Shown in pieces: positions 15,160 to 22,044 of a stretch of 22,069 bases of DNA (its first letter is position 1; each line of letters begins with the position of its first letter). Below the pieces are notes generated by a model. It did not search any database and had not been told where the DNA came from. It saw nothing but the letters and a program-made list of their open reading frames with translations. This stretch comes from RGIG1681 sp045650505. GTDB taxonomy: Bacteria; Bacillota; Clostridia; Christensenellales; UBA1242. The position numbers and the translations under genes are program-made. The stretch lies in assembly GCA_045650505.1 (NCBI GenBank), contig JAZRRE010000011.1:1-22069 (forward strand), read 5' to 3'.

Positions 15160-16467
15160 TTAAATTCGCTTACTATTTTTTGGTTTAATAAATACAGTAA
15201 TGTAACCTAAAACAATAAATATTGTGAGAGAAAACTCAACCCAAGACATAGTTAGCTTTTCATTTTCTTCAAATTTTGAATAGGAAAATTTCAACTCACC
15301 TTCAACGTTTGCAAATTTAACATCACCAAACTCATCTGTGCGAAGCAGGTTTTCACTATCAAAACCATTGATATTTTCAATACGCTCAATCACTTCACCA
15401 TGTGGATGCCCAAAATTATTAATCTCTCCAACTGATATTATTACAAACGAAGGACAAAGTAAGTCAAACAATTCTTCGCTTGTGCTATACTTGCTTCCGT
15501 GATGACCCACAATTAAAACAGAAACATTAGACAGTTTTTCTCTTTCAATAGTAGATAAACTCTCTAAAAAGTCTTTTTCTAAAAAGTGCAATTTATCTGC
15601 ATTTTTGCTTTCATTTGTATATGCAGCATCTCCCGAAAAGAAAAATGTTTCGCCATAACACGAAAATAAAAACATTGCTGAACACCCATTAGAATCATTT
15701 GAACCATAACCAAGAGTTGCATAACCATAAGTATTATCTGTTATTGTTTCAAGAGAAATTGCATCATCTCTCACAAATGGTGCAAAAAATTCAAATAAAT
15801 AACTCTCACCATCAATTTTCAAACCATCATAAAACACTGTTATTTTTGAAAATTTCTTTGCTCCATTTTCAAAGTATGTTTCATCATAAATCTTGTCAAT
15901 AAACTCTGCATATATGCTGCTTGTCACTCTTGAAATTTTAGACCTGTTGTTTGTGTTTTGAACATAGTCTAAATAAACATCTGCAAGGTCTTCACTTTCA
16001 TTTATTACAAATGTTTCAAAACTTTCGCCACTTCCTGAAATTTGAAATGGTCTGTATATGTTTTTCACTTCAAACTCATCTAAAACTGCAAGAAGACCAC
16101 CAATGTGGTCAGTGTCTGCGTGAGTAGCAATCATATAATCAATAGTTTTAACATTATGAGATTTAATTGTTTCAATAATCTTTGAGCTATAAATGATGTC
16201 ACCACCATCAATAATCGCAGTTTTTCCATCAGGAAGTCGAATAAATGCAGAATTTCCCTGACCAACATCTAAATAATCAACTTCATAATCAGCCTCTTTA
16301 ATTTGATTAGCTGATGCTTGATTTTTTAAATATGACTCATCAAACCCGAAAAATCTTTCCAAACTTTCTGCAAAGAAAAAAGACAAAATAGTTATTGCAA
16401 GCAGAAAGCAAACAATAACTAATTTTATCTTTATTTCATTTGTGTTTGGTTTAATCTTTTTTATCAT
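15160..16467 (-). CDS. ComEC/Rec2-like metallo-beta-lactamase-fold protein, membrane-anchored
   Basis: A 435-residue protein with an N-terminal membrane segment (about 15-33), an extracellular metallo-beta-lactamase domain, and a second membrane segment near the C-terminus. Motifs match the ComEC-type MBL domain: DVGQGNSAF (67-75), the metal-binding HADTDHIGG (H116, D118, D120, H121), FFSGDA, GHHGSKYSTSEE, and ISVGEINNFGHPH. The domain in ComEC degrades DNA, but the multi-span competence channel is missing, so this is a separate MBL enzyme; the substrate is unknown. An insert of about 90 residues follows the first motif. The start overlaps the patatin gene by 17 bases and has only a distant AGGA, so translation is probably coupled to the lipase gene. 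Confidence 0.85.
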   Translation of the reverse strand: MIKKIKPNTNEIKIKLVIVCFLLAITILSFFFAESLERFFGFDESYLKNQASANQIKEADYEVDYLDVGQGNSAFIRLPDGKTAIIDGGDIIYSSKIIETIKSHNVKTIDYMIATHADTDHIGGLLAVLDEFEVKNIYRPFQISGSGESFETFVINESEDLADVYLDYVQNTNNRSKISRVTSSIYAEFIDKIYDETYFENGAKKFSKITVFYDGLKIDGESYLFEFFAPFVRDDAISLETITDNTYGYATLGYGSNDSNGCSAMFLFSCYGETFFFSGDAAYTNESKNADKLHFLEKDFLESLSTIEREKLSNVSVLIVGHHGSKYSTSEELFDLLCPSFVIISVGEINNFGHPHGEVIERIENINGFDSENLLRTDEFGDVKFANVEGELKFSYSKFEENEKLTMSWVEFSLTIFIVLGYITVFIKPKNSKRI

Positions 16468-17317
16468 TAGTAAAATATTTTCCTATCTTTTTGGGATTAA
16501 GTTCAAGCATTTTTTGAATTTTATCTTTATTGGCCATAACTGTATTATAGCCAATTTTAATCATTTCATCAAAACCTTCAAATTTAAGCGGTGAAAAACT
16601 TTCAAGTGCTGGTTCAAAAATAAGGTCAGCACACTCCATTGTTTTGTCAATTTTCGATTGCATCATAATTCCTATTGTTGATGAAAGCACACTTATTGTT
16701 GAAAGTGATTCTGTTCCCGTTCCACGAAGATGATTAACATCAATCGCAAACACCACATTTGCACCCATTTTTTTCACAACATCAGCAGGAACATTGTTAC
16801 GAAGCCCACCATCAATTAAGTGCATATCTTCATAAACCACCGGCGTAAACACTCCAGGAACAGCACAACTTCCAGACACCACCTTTGCAACATTTCCATA
16901 ATCAAAATCAACTTCTTTGCCGGTCTTAAGGTCTGTGCAAACAACAGTAAGTGGAATTTTCATTTCTGAAAAAACTGTTAAATCACCAAAAGCTTTGTTG
17001 AGCTGTTCTTCAAGACGCTCTGTTTTTGTTGGTTTGATAAATGGTATCATTCCACGCATAATATCTTTTTTTCGAAGACTTTTAACAAGCTCTTCAATGT
17101 CTTTTGCAGATTTTCCATAGGCATAAAGTGCACCAATAATACTTCCTGCACTTGTTCCTGCAATATAATCAAACTTGATTCCAAGTTCTTCAAATGCCTT
17201 GATTGCCCCAATGTGAGCGATGCCTCTTGCCCCTCCGCCACCTAATGCTAGACCGACTTTGACCTTTCTGTGTATCTGTAAATCATTTTTCTTCTTTCTT
17301 TTGAAAAAATCAAACAT
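16451..17317 (-). CDS. Patatin-like phospholipase family protein
   Basis: A 288-residue serine lipase/esterase of the patatin/NTE (RssA-like) group, acting on acyl lipids with a Ser-Asp dyad. The oxyanion motif GGGGARG lies at 26-32, the nucleophile elbow GTSAG at 54-58 with Ser56, and the catalytic Asp169 is in LIDGG. All are intact. The N-terminus is basic (FKRKKK) and might touch the membrane; there is no signal peptide, so it is cytoplasmic. The ATG follows GAGG. It overlaps the downstream MBL gene by 17 bases, which suggests a functional pair. It has its own promoter upstream. Length is normal. Confidence 0.92.
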   Translation of the reverse strand: MFDFFKRKKKNDLQIHRKVKVGLALGGGGARGIAHIGAIKAFEELGIKFDYIAGTSAGSIIGALYAYGKSAKDIEELVKSLRKKDIMRGMIPFIKPTKTERLEEQLNKAFGDLTVFSEMKIPLTVVCTDLKTGKEVDFDYGNVAKVVSGSCAVPGVFTPVVYEDMHLIDGGLRNNVPADVVKKMGANVVFAIDVNHLRGTGTESLSTISVLSSTIGIMMQSKIDKTMECADLIFEPALESFSPLKFEGFDEMIKIGYNTVMANKDKIQKMLELNPKKIGKYFTNDKKD

Positions 17318-17360
17318 ATTAACCTCTTCAATTCTTTTAGTTTCTGCTTTTATTAAACTT

Positions 17361-17389
17361 ATAATACCATTATTTTAAATTTTAGTAAA
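17361..17389 (-). promoter_or_regulatory. Promoter of the patatin-MBL operon
   Basis: -10 TATTAT (17361-17366) and -35 TTTACT (17384-17389), 17-base spacer, minus strand. It overlaps the A-run that serves as the T-tract of the upstream terminator. Confidence 0.55.
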
Positions 17390-17390
17390 T

Positions 17391-17422
17391 AAAAAAGCAG
17401 GTTAAGATTTCTCTTAACCTGC
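17391..17422 (-). terminator. Terminator of the Glu/Val-repeat coiled-coil gene
   Basis: Perfect 10-bp stem GCAGGTTAAG / CTTAACCTGC (17397-17422) with an ATTTCT-sized loop; on the minus strand it is followed by six T (plus-strand A, 17391-17396). It lies 18 bases after the gene ends at 17441. Confidence 0.93.
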
Positions 17423-17440
17423 CAAAGTTGTTATTTGTTA

Positions 17441-18466
17441 TTATTTTGTTTCGTTGTCACCAGCGTTAATAAGGCTTTGAAGTTCTGCAATTTCTTCATT
17501 ATATCTTAATTTTTCTTGTGTTAAGAATTTAGCCATTTTAACATTGTGGTCATTCTTTTCTTTGTTGCTTTCGATATATTCTTCAGCATCTTGAATGCTT
17601 GCTTTAAGTTCAGCAATGTGAGCTGTAAGTTCTTCTTGCTTAATCTTCTTATCTTCATCAACATTTTTGATATCTGTTACACTATACATAACAAGGTTGA
17701 GATTTGTAAGTTCACCAGCACGTCTGTCAAGCATCTTTTGATTTCTGTTTTTTCTTCTCTTTGTTCTTTCATACTTTAAGATAGACTTTTGAACTTTCGC
17801 AAGGTCTCTTTCAATTTTATCTCTTGTTGCAATGATTTTTTCTAATCTTGCTGAATAATCAATTGAACCGTTTGCTGCATATTCAACAGGTTCTTCTTTT
17901 AAACCTGTATATTCTAAAATTTCAGCATCTTCTGTTGCATCAGCGTCTTCATCATCTTCTTCATCATCAGTTGATTCTTCTTTTGCTTCTTCAACTGTTT
18001 CAGTTTCTTTAACTTCTTCAACAACTTCTTCAACAACTTCTTCAACAACTTCTTCAACTGTTTCTTCTTGAATCTCTTCTGAAGTTGTTTCTTCAACAAC
18101 TTCTGCTACTTCTTGAACTTCTTCAGTTTCAGCAACTTCTTCAACTTCTCCATTTTCAATGAATGCTGCTAATAAATCATTTTCAGCATCTTCAGATTCT
18201 TCAACAACTTCTTCTTGAATTTCTTCAACGATTTCTTCAACTTCTTCGCCTGCTGTTTCTTCATCTAATTGTGCAAGCATTGCGTCAACATCGTCATCTT
18301 GAGCAGTTTGATTAATCACATTAATTGTGAATACACTTTCAATATCTTCTTCTTTTTCTTCTTTTGGTTTTGCTGTAATTTCAACAATGAACATTACATT
18401 AAACACAAGTGATGCAAGTGCACAAGCTCCTGCGATTGATAACAATACAATTTGTAAGATTGTCAT
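17441..18466 (-). CDS. Membrane-anchored Glu/Val-repeat coiled-coil protein, 341 aa
   Basis: Unrecognised 341-residue protein with three clear parts. Residues 1-32 are an N-terminal membrane segment (TILQIVLLSIAGACALASLV). Residues about 35-195 are extremely acidic, with VEEV-type repeats (EEVVEEVVEEVVEEV around 138-152) encoded by a 12-base tandem repeat. Residues about 205-341 are a basic-then-mixed coiled coil, with a KYERTKRRKNRNQK stretch. The strong AAAGGGGG ribosome binding site supports the start. It is monocistronic, with a consensus promoter, a leader of about 95 bases holding a long hairpin, and a strong terminator. It resembles the 188-residue protein in plan. A scaffold at the membrane is plausible, but the function is unknown. 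Confidence 0.82.
   Translation of the reverse strand: MTILQIVLLSIAGACALASLVFNVMFIVEITAKPKEEKEEDIESVFTINVINQTAQDDDVDAMLAQLDEETAGEEVEEIVEEIQEEVVEESEDAENDLLAAFIENGEVEEVAETEEVQEVAEVVEETTSEEIQEETVEEVVEEVVEEVVEEVKETETVEEAKEESTDDEEDDEDADATEDAEILEYTGLKEEPVEYAANGSIDYSARLEKIIATRDKIERDLAKVQKSILKYERTKRRKNRNQKMLDRRAGELTNLNLVMYSVTDIKNVDEDKKIKQEELTAHIAELKASIQDAEEYIESNKEKNDHNVKMAKFLTQEKLRYNEEIAELQSLINAGDNETK
18011..18058. repeat. 12-base tandem repeat inside the acidic region
   Basis: AACTTCTTCAAC is repeated four times in a row (18011-18058), the coding strand of VEEV repeats in the 341-residue protein. The copies are nearly identical at the DNA level, which suggests recent expansion by slippage. Copy number may vary between strains. 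Confidence 0.85.
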
Positions 18467-18499
18467 TTTTATTTTCCCCCTTTTAAAATTTCAATTCCT

Positions 18500-18541
18500 A
18501 AATGTAATTTTTCAAACATTCGTGTTTAAATTTTTACATTT
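18500..18541 (-). promoter_or_regulatory. Long imperfect leader hairpin upstream of the 341-aa gene
   Basis: AAATGTAA / TTACATTT form an 8-bp outer stem (18500-18507 with 18534-18541), and a further inner stem of about 7 bp closes around ACGAAT. The hairpin lies in the 5' leader between the promoter and the AAAGGGGG site. Its role is unknown. Confidence 0.5.
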
Positions 18542-18568
18542 TTGACCTGAAATTTTTTTACTAAAGTT

Positions 18569-18597
18569 ATTTTAACATAATCTAATCAATTTGTCAA
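18569..18597 (-). promoter_or_regulatory. Promoter of the 341-aa gene
   Basis: Perfect -35 TTGACA (18592-18597), 17-base spacer, -10 TAAAAT (18569-18574), minus strand. Confidence 0.82.
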
Positions 18598-18628
18598 TAC
18601 CCTATTTTTTAAAAGTTTTTACAAAATA

Positions 18629-18663
18629 AAAATAAGGATATTTATTTTTTTTATCCTTATTTT
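18629..18663 (-). terminator. Terminator of the PHP-domain gene
   Basis: AAAATAAGGATA / TATCCTTATTTT stem (18629-18640 with 18652-18663) with an AT-rich loop. On the minus strand the stem ends in a U-rich run. It lies 14 bases after the stop at 18678. Confidence 0.75.
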
Positions 18664-18677
18664 AATTATATGTTAAA

Positions 18678-19547
18678 TTATTTAGAAATGACATTATTAA
18701 ATGTGTTTATTATTTCAATATCCTCTTCATTTGTATCAGTTCCATCAATGCTTCTTTCAAGAAGTTGTATTTTTTTGTTCTTTCCATGATAATCTGAACC
18801 ACAAGTGATATATAAATTGTGCTTTTTTGCAAGTTTTAAAAGTTCACCAATTTCTTCTTTGTTATAAAGCGAATAATAACATTCAAGCCCACATAAACCA
18901 TAAGGCTTTAATTCTGTTATAAATTCATCAACTTTTTCAGATGTGATATGGCTTTGATTTAAACCATAAAATGCGTGTGCCCACACAACTTTCGCACCAA
19001 TTTTTGTCATTTCTTCAACAACCTCAACAGCATCAAATAAATATTCTTTAGGATATTTGATTTTCTTTACATACTGACACGCATCTTCAAAATCATCAAA
19101 ATAACCATCATTAAACAAACATCTTGCGATATCTGGAGTTCTTATATTGATTCTTGTTGAAAGAAATTCTTTTGACTCATTTGATAAAATATAGCCATCA
19201 TTTTTAATAGCAATAGACCTATGATAATCTTTTTCTTTAAACAAATCTTTAAGTTTTTGTTCTAACCTTTTCACTGCTTCGTGATTTGGGTCAATGTCAT
19301 AAGCCAAAATGTGAACTTTTCTGCCCTTATAAATGCAACTATATTCAATTCCACAAACAAATTTAACACCAGCATTGATGATTTTTTGTTTTAATTCTTC
19401 AGTTCGAAGCACTTTTCGGCACGCTTTTGCAGTGTCGTGGTCGGTTATTGAAAAATATGTTATGCCTGCTTCAATAACATTATCAATCAACTTTTCAAGA
19501 GTGTCTGTTCCATCTGAATAAGTTGTATGCATATGCAAATCTATCAT
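18678..19547 (-). CDS. PHP-domain metal-dependent phosphoesterase
   Basis: A 289-residue PHP-domain enzyme of the type that hydrolyses phosphoester bonds, for example RNase AM or nucleoside bisphosphate phosphatase. Metal-binding motifs are DLHMHTTYSDGT (H5, H7, D12) at the N-terminus, TDHD (residues 35-38), a GIEYS segment, AHAFYG, and the C-terminal GSDYHGKNK. The length is typical of the stand-alone YciV-like group. I cannot decide the substrate; RNA 5' end trimming or 3',5'-bisphosphate hydrolysis are the likely options. AGGAG precedes the ATG. It has its own promoter and terminator, so it is monocistronic between metK and the coiled-coil gene. Confidence 0.9.
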   Translation of the reverse strand: MIDLHMHTTYSDGTDTLEKLIDNVIEAGITYFSITDHDTAKACRKVLRTEELKQKIINAGVKFVCGIEYSCIYKGRKVHILAYDIDPNHEAVKRLEQKLKDLFKEKDYHRSIAIKNDGYILSNESKEFLSTRINIRTPDIARCLFNDGYFDDFEDACQYVKKIKYPKEYLFDAVEVVEEMTKIGAKVVWAHAFYGLNQSHITSEKVDEFITELKPYGLCGLECYYSLYNKEEIGELLKLAKKHNLYITCGSDYHGKNKKIQLLERSIDGTDTNEEDIEIINTFNNVISK

Positions 19548-19565
19548 AATAATCTCCTAATCAAA

Positions 19566-19593
19566 ATTTTAAACAAATTGCTTATTTTGTCAA
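19566..19593 (-). promoter_or_regulatory. Promoter of the PHP-domain gene
   Basis: Perfect -35 TTGACA (19588-19593), 16-base spacer, -10 TAAAAT (19566-19571), minus strand. It begins immediately after the metK terminator. Confidence 0.75.
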
Positions 19594-19595
19594 AC

Positions 19596-19628
19596 AAAAA
19601 GACACTCTCTAAATGCCTAGAAAGTGCC
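19596..19628 (-). terminator. Terminator of metK
   Basis: GGCACTTTCT / AGAGAGTGTC pair as a 10-bp stem with two wobble pairs (19601-19610 with 19619-19628), followed on the minus strand by five T. It lies 11 bases after the metK stop. Confidence 0.88.
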
Positions 19629-19639
19629 TTAAAATATTC

Positions 19640-20728
19640 TTAATCTTTGATTTTTTCCCAAGGAAATTCATTTCTTCCAAAATGACCAAAGCAAGCGGTT
19701 TGCTTGTAAATTGGGCGAAGCAAATCAAGTTCTTTAATAATATTTGAAAGTCTAAAACTGAAGTTTTTGTTAACATAGTCTAAAATTTCTTCCATTGGAA
19801 CTTTGTTTGTGCCAAAAGCATCAACATATAAACTTACAGGTTCAGCAATGCCAATTGCATATCCTGCTTGAATTTCACACTTATCAGCAAGACCATGTGC
19901 AACAATATTTTTTGCAACATATCTTGCGTAATAACAAGCACTTCTGTCAACTTTGGTTGCATTTTTTGAACTAAAGCAGCCGCCACCAACTCTACCAACA
20001 CCACCATAAGTGTCAACGATAATTTTTCTTCCAACACAGCCACTATCACCAAAACTGCCCCAAATTGTAAACTTTCCACTTGTGTTGATAAGAAATCTTG
20101 TTTGTGATTGGTCAAAATCAGCATACTCTTTCAAAACTTCATCAACAACATTTTCTTTAATATCTTTATAAATTTGTTCTGCTTCAAGTTCTTCACTGTG
20201 TGAAACACTAACAAGAACTGTGTTGATTGCAACCGGTGTTTCTTCATCATACTCGATAGACACTTGGCTTTTTGCATCAGCAAAATAACAAGTTGTTGTT
20301 CTTCTATATTCATCATATTTCTTCATAAGTTTGTGCGCAATGATGATTGGAAGTGGCATAAATTCAGCAGTTTCATTGGTTGCATAACCATAAACCATAC
20401 CTTGGTCATTTGCTTTAAGTTCTTCTTCACCAATAACAGCTTGTGCAATGTCAGGGCTTTGAATTGAAATCTCTTTAATCACTTCAAACTCATTCTCATA
20501 ACCAATTTCTTTTAAAACTGTTTTTGCAATATTTTCATAATCAATTTCAGTTTTTGTGGTTGCTTCACCATAAATGAAGACTTTGTTGTTTTTAATGGCA
20601 CATTCAACTGCCATTTGTGAATCTTTGTCACCAGCAAGAGCAGCATCTAAAATCGCATCTGCAATCGTGTCACAAGTTTTGTCTGGGTGTCCAATATTCA
20701 CTGATTCACTTGTAATAATTTTTCTCAT
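19640..20728 (-). CDS. metK: S-adenosylmethionine synthetase, short divergent form
   Basis: MetK makes SAM from methionine and ATP. The 362-residue protein keeps the essential motifs: TSESVNIGHPDK at the N-terminus, DQG with its aspartate, DAKSQV, GRKIIVDTYGG, the Lys/Lys/Asp set in SSKNATKVDRSA, and the C-terminal HFGRNEFPWEK. It is shorter than the usual 380-400 residues and several near-invariant positions differ: GAGDQG reads KANDQG, GGGAFSGKDP reads GGGCFSSKNA, and the PxGDxGLTGRK segment reads SFGDSGCVGRK. It should be active, but it belongs to a divergent branch. AGGAG precedes the ATG. It is monocistronic and regulated by an upstream SAM riboswitch. Confidence 0.96.
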   Translation of the reverse strand: MRKIITSESVNIGHPDKTCDTIADAILDAALAGDKDSQMAVECAIKNNKVFIYGEATTKTEIDYENIAKTVLKEIGYENEFEVIKEISIQSPDIAQAVIGEEELKANDQGMVYGYATNETAEFMPLPIIIAHKLMKKYDEYRRTTTCYFADAKSQVSIEYDEETPVAINTVLVSVSHSEELEAEQIYKDIKENVVDEVLKEYADFDQSQTRFLINTSGKFTIWGSFGDSGCVGRKIIVDTYGGVGRVGGGCFSSKNATKVDRSACYYARYVAKNIVAHGLADKCEIQAGYAIGIAEPVSLYVDAFGTNKVPMEEILDYVNKNFSFRLSNIIKELDLLRPIYKQTACFGHFGRNEFPWEKIKD

Positions 20729-20770
20729 AAATTTCTCCTAAAGTTTTAATTTTCCATATATTAAGGCATT

Positions 20771-20794
20771 AAAAAACCCGTCGTTACCGACGGG
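20771..20794 (-). terminator. Attenuator terminator of the SAM riboswitch
   Basis: Perfect stem CCCGTCG-GTAA-CGACGGG (20777-20794) followed on the minus strand by six T (20776-20771), between the aptamer and the metK start. Its 5' arm can instead pair with the 3' edge of the aptamer. Confidence 0.95.
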
Positions 20795-20810
20795 TGCAAT
20801 TTCAAACGAA

Positions 20811-20891
20811 CCATCGGTCAGCCTTTAGCACCTTGGCGTTTGCTAGGTTGCTGTGTGGTCAACGGGGCTGTCCCTCACACACTCTTTATGG
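20811..20891 (-). promoter_or_regulatory. SAM-I-type riboswitch aptamer controlling metK
   Basis: The minus strand shows the SAM-I core in order: AAAGAG, the kink-turn arm GAGGGACAGCCCCGTTGA, GCAACC, and AAGGTGCTAA. P1 is CCAT (20888-20891) with ATGG (20811-20814), P2a is GTGTG/CACAC, and the L2-J3/4 pseudoknot can form as AGC with GCT. Only about 10 bases separate GGTGCTAA from the P1 3' strand, so the usual P4 hairpin is absent or vestigial. The aptamer starts about 3 bases after the predicted transcription start. High SAM should stabilise P1 and favour the terminator, lowering metK expression. Confidence 0.9.
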
Positions 20892-20900
20892 AATAAATGA

Positions 20901-20929
20901 ATTATATCATATTATTTTGTTTTTATCAA
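20901..20929 (-). promoter_or_regulatory. Promoter of the SAM riboswitch and metK
   Basis: -35 TTGATA (20924-20929), 17-base spacer, perfect -10 TATAAT (20901-20906), minus strand. Transcription should start near 20894. Confidence 0.87.
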
Positions 20930-20954
20930 TTATTTTGAAAAATAATCTTTAGAA

Positions 20955-21704
20955 TTATAAATCAATTTCAAGACAAACCGGAGCATGGTCACTGCCCTCA
21001 ACTGATGTTAAAATTCTTGAATCACGAAGTTTGTTTTTTGCATTTTCTGAAATCAAGAAATAATCAAGTCGCCAGCCAGCATTGTTTGCTCTTGCATTGA
21101 ATCTATAACTCCACCAAGAATATTCAACTTTGTTTGGATATAAATATCTAAAAGTATCAATAAAGCCAGCACCTAAAAGTTCTGTCATTTTTTCTCTTTC
21201 TTCTTTTGTGAAACCGGCATTTTTTTCATTTGATTTTGCATTTTTGATGTCAATTTCATTATGTGCAACATTTAAATCACCTGTGTAAACAACAACTTTG
21301 TTTTTAGAAAGTGAAATTAAATATTTTCTCATATCTTTTTCAAACTCTAAACGATAATCAAGTCGTTTTAATCCCTCACCAGAATTTGGCACATAAGCGT
21401 TAACCAAATAAAAATCTTTGTATTCAAGGGTGATAACTCTACCCTCATCGTTATATTTTCCGTTAATGCCATAGGTTGCTAAAATTGGTTCTTCTTTTGC
21501 ATAAATAAGAGTTCCACTATAACCCTTTCTTTCTGCACTGCTCATAAACAAGTGATAACCTTTCTTTTCTAAATCGGCTTGACCTTCTTGCATTTTTGTT
21601 TCTTGAACACAGAAAAAATCTGCATTTTCAGCATCAAAAAATGCATCAAAACCCTTTTCTTTGCAAGCTCTTATTCCATTTGTATTCCAACTAATAAATT
21701 TCAT
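20955..21704 (-). CDS. xth: Exodeoxyribonuclease III / AP endonuclease
   Basis: A 249-residue enzyme of the exonuclease III family (Mg-dependent AP endonuclease and 3'-5' exonuclease) in base excision repair. Motifs in order are MKFISWNTNGIRA (N7), QETKMQ (E35), GYSGT, GDLNVAHNEIDI (D143, N145), AGWRLDYF, and the C-terminal GSDHAPV (D239, H240). All are intact and the length is normal. An upstream in-frame ATG would add 16 hydrophobic residues, but the true start is ATG 21704, with AAGGAG upstream and the usual family N-terminus. It has an extended -10 promoter of its own. I see no strong terminator before the metK promoter. Confidence 0.96.
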   Translation of the reverse strand: MKFISWNTNGIRACKEKGFDAFFDAENADFFCVQETKMQEGQADLEKKGYHLFMSSAERKGYSGTLIYAKEEPILATYGINGKYNDEGRVITLEYKDFYLVNAYVPNSGEGLKRLDYRLEFEKDMRKYLISLSKNKVVVYTGDLNVAHNEIDIKNAKSNEKNAGFTKEEREKMTELLGAGFIDTFRYLYPNKVEYSWWSYRFNARANNAGWRLDYFLISENAKNKLRDSRILTSVEGSDHAPVCLEIDL

Positions 21705-21723
21705 AGTTTTCTCCTTACAAAAA

Positions 21724-21732
21724 ATTATAGCA
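21724..21732 (-). promoter_or_regulatory. Extended -10 promoter of xth
   Basis: TGC-TATAAT (21724-21732) on the minus strand is a perfect extended -10 element; the -35 region (ATGATT at 17 bases) is weak. It gives a short leader containing AAGGAG. Confidence 0.6.
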
Positions 21733-21771
21733 AACCAAAGCCAAAAAATCATCTAATTTTAAACAAGAAAA

Positions 21772-22044
21772 CTAATCTTTTTTCGTTTCAAATTTTTCAC
21801 CAAAAATATCTTCAAACAATTCCGGTGTGATAATGATTTTGCACATTTTTTCGCCATTTCGAGGATTTATAAATCCAAAATACAACATATAATCAATTAG
21901 TTTAGAAGCCCTTGTATAACCGATTGCAAATTTTCTTTGAAGAAATGCTGGGGAAACTCCGCCCTTATAAATACCTGCTCTTACTGCCTCCTTTAATAAA
22001 TCATCTAAATTTTTTACTTCTTCAATAATTTCTTCTTTCTTCAT
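21772..22044 (-). CDS. Stand-alone FtsK gamma (winged-helix) domain protein
   Basis: A 90-residue protein. Residues about 12-72 match the FtsK/SpoIIIE C-terminal gamma domain, the winged helix that reads KOPS/SRS polarity sequences on the chromosome: VSPAFLQRKFAIGYTRASKLIDYM corresponds to the STSLLQRRFRIGYNRAARLID signature, with the arginines kept. There is no ATPase (alpha/beta) domain before it: the gene begins MKKEEIIEEVKN right after a strong AAGGAG ribosome binding site. So this is not a truncated FtsK by chance but a short gene in its own right. It is the last gene at the window edge, just upstream of xth. Confidence 0.82.
   Translation of the reverse strand: MKKEEIIEEVKNLDDLLKEAVRAGIYKGGVSPAFLQRKFAIGYTRASKLIDYMLYFGFINPRNGEKMCKIIITPELFEDIFGEKFETKKD

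Noticed and set aside
15160..16467. The MBL protein as a complete competence protein ComEC
   Set aside because: It carries only the MBL domain and two membrane segments; the ComEC multi-span channel domain is absent.
18011..18058. The 12-base repeats as a CRISPR array
   Set aside because: The units are adjacent with no spacers, in frame with a coding region, and encode VEEV repeats.
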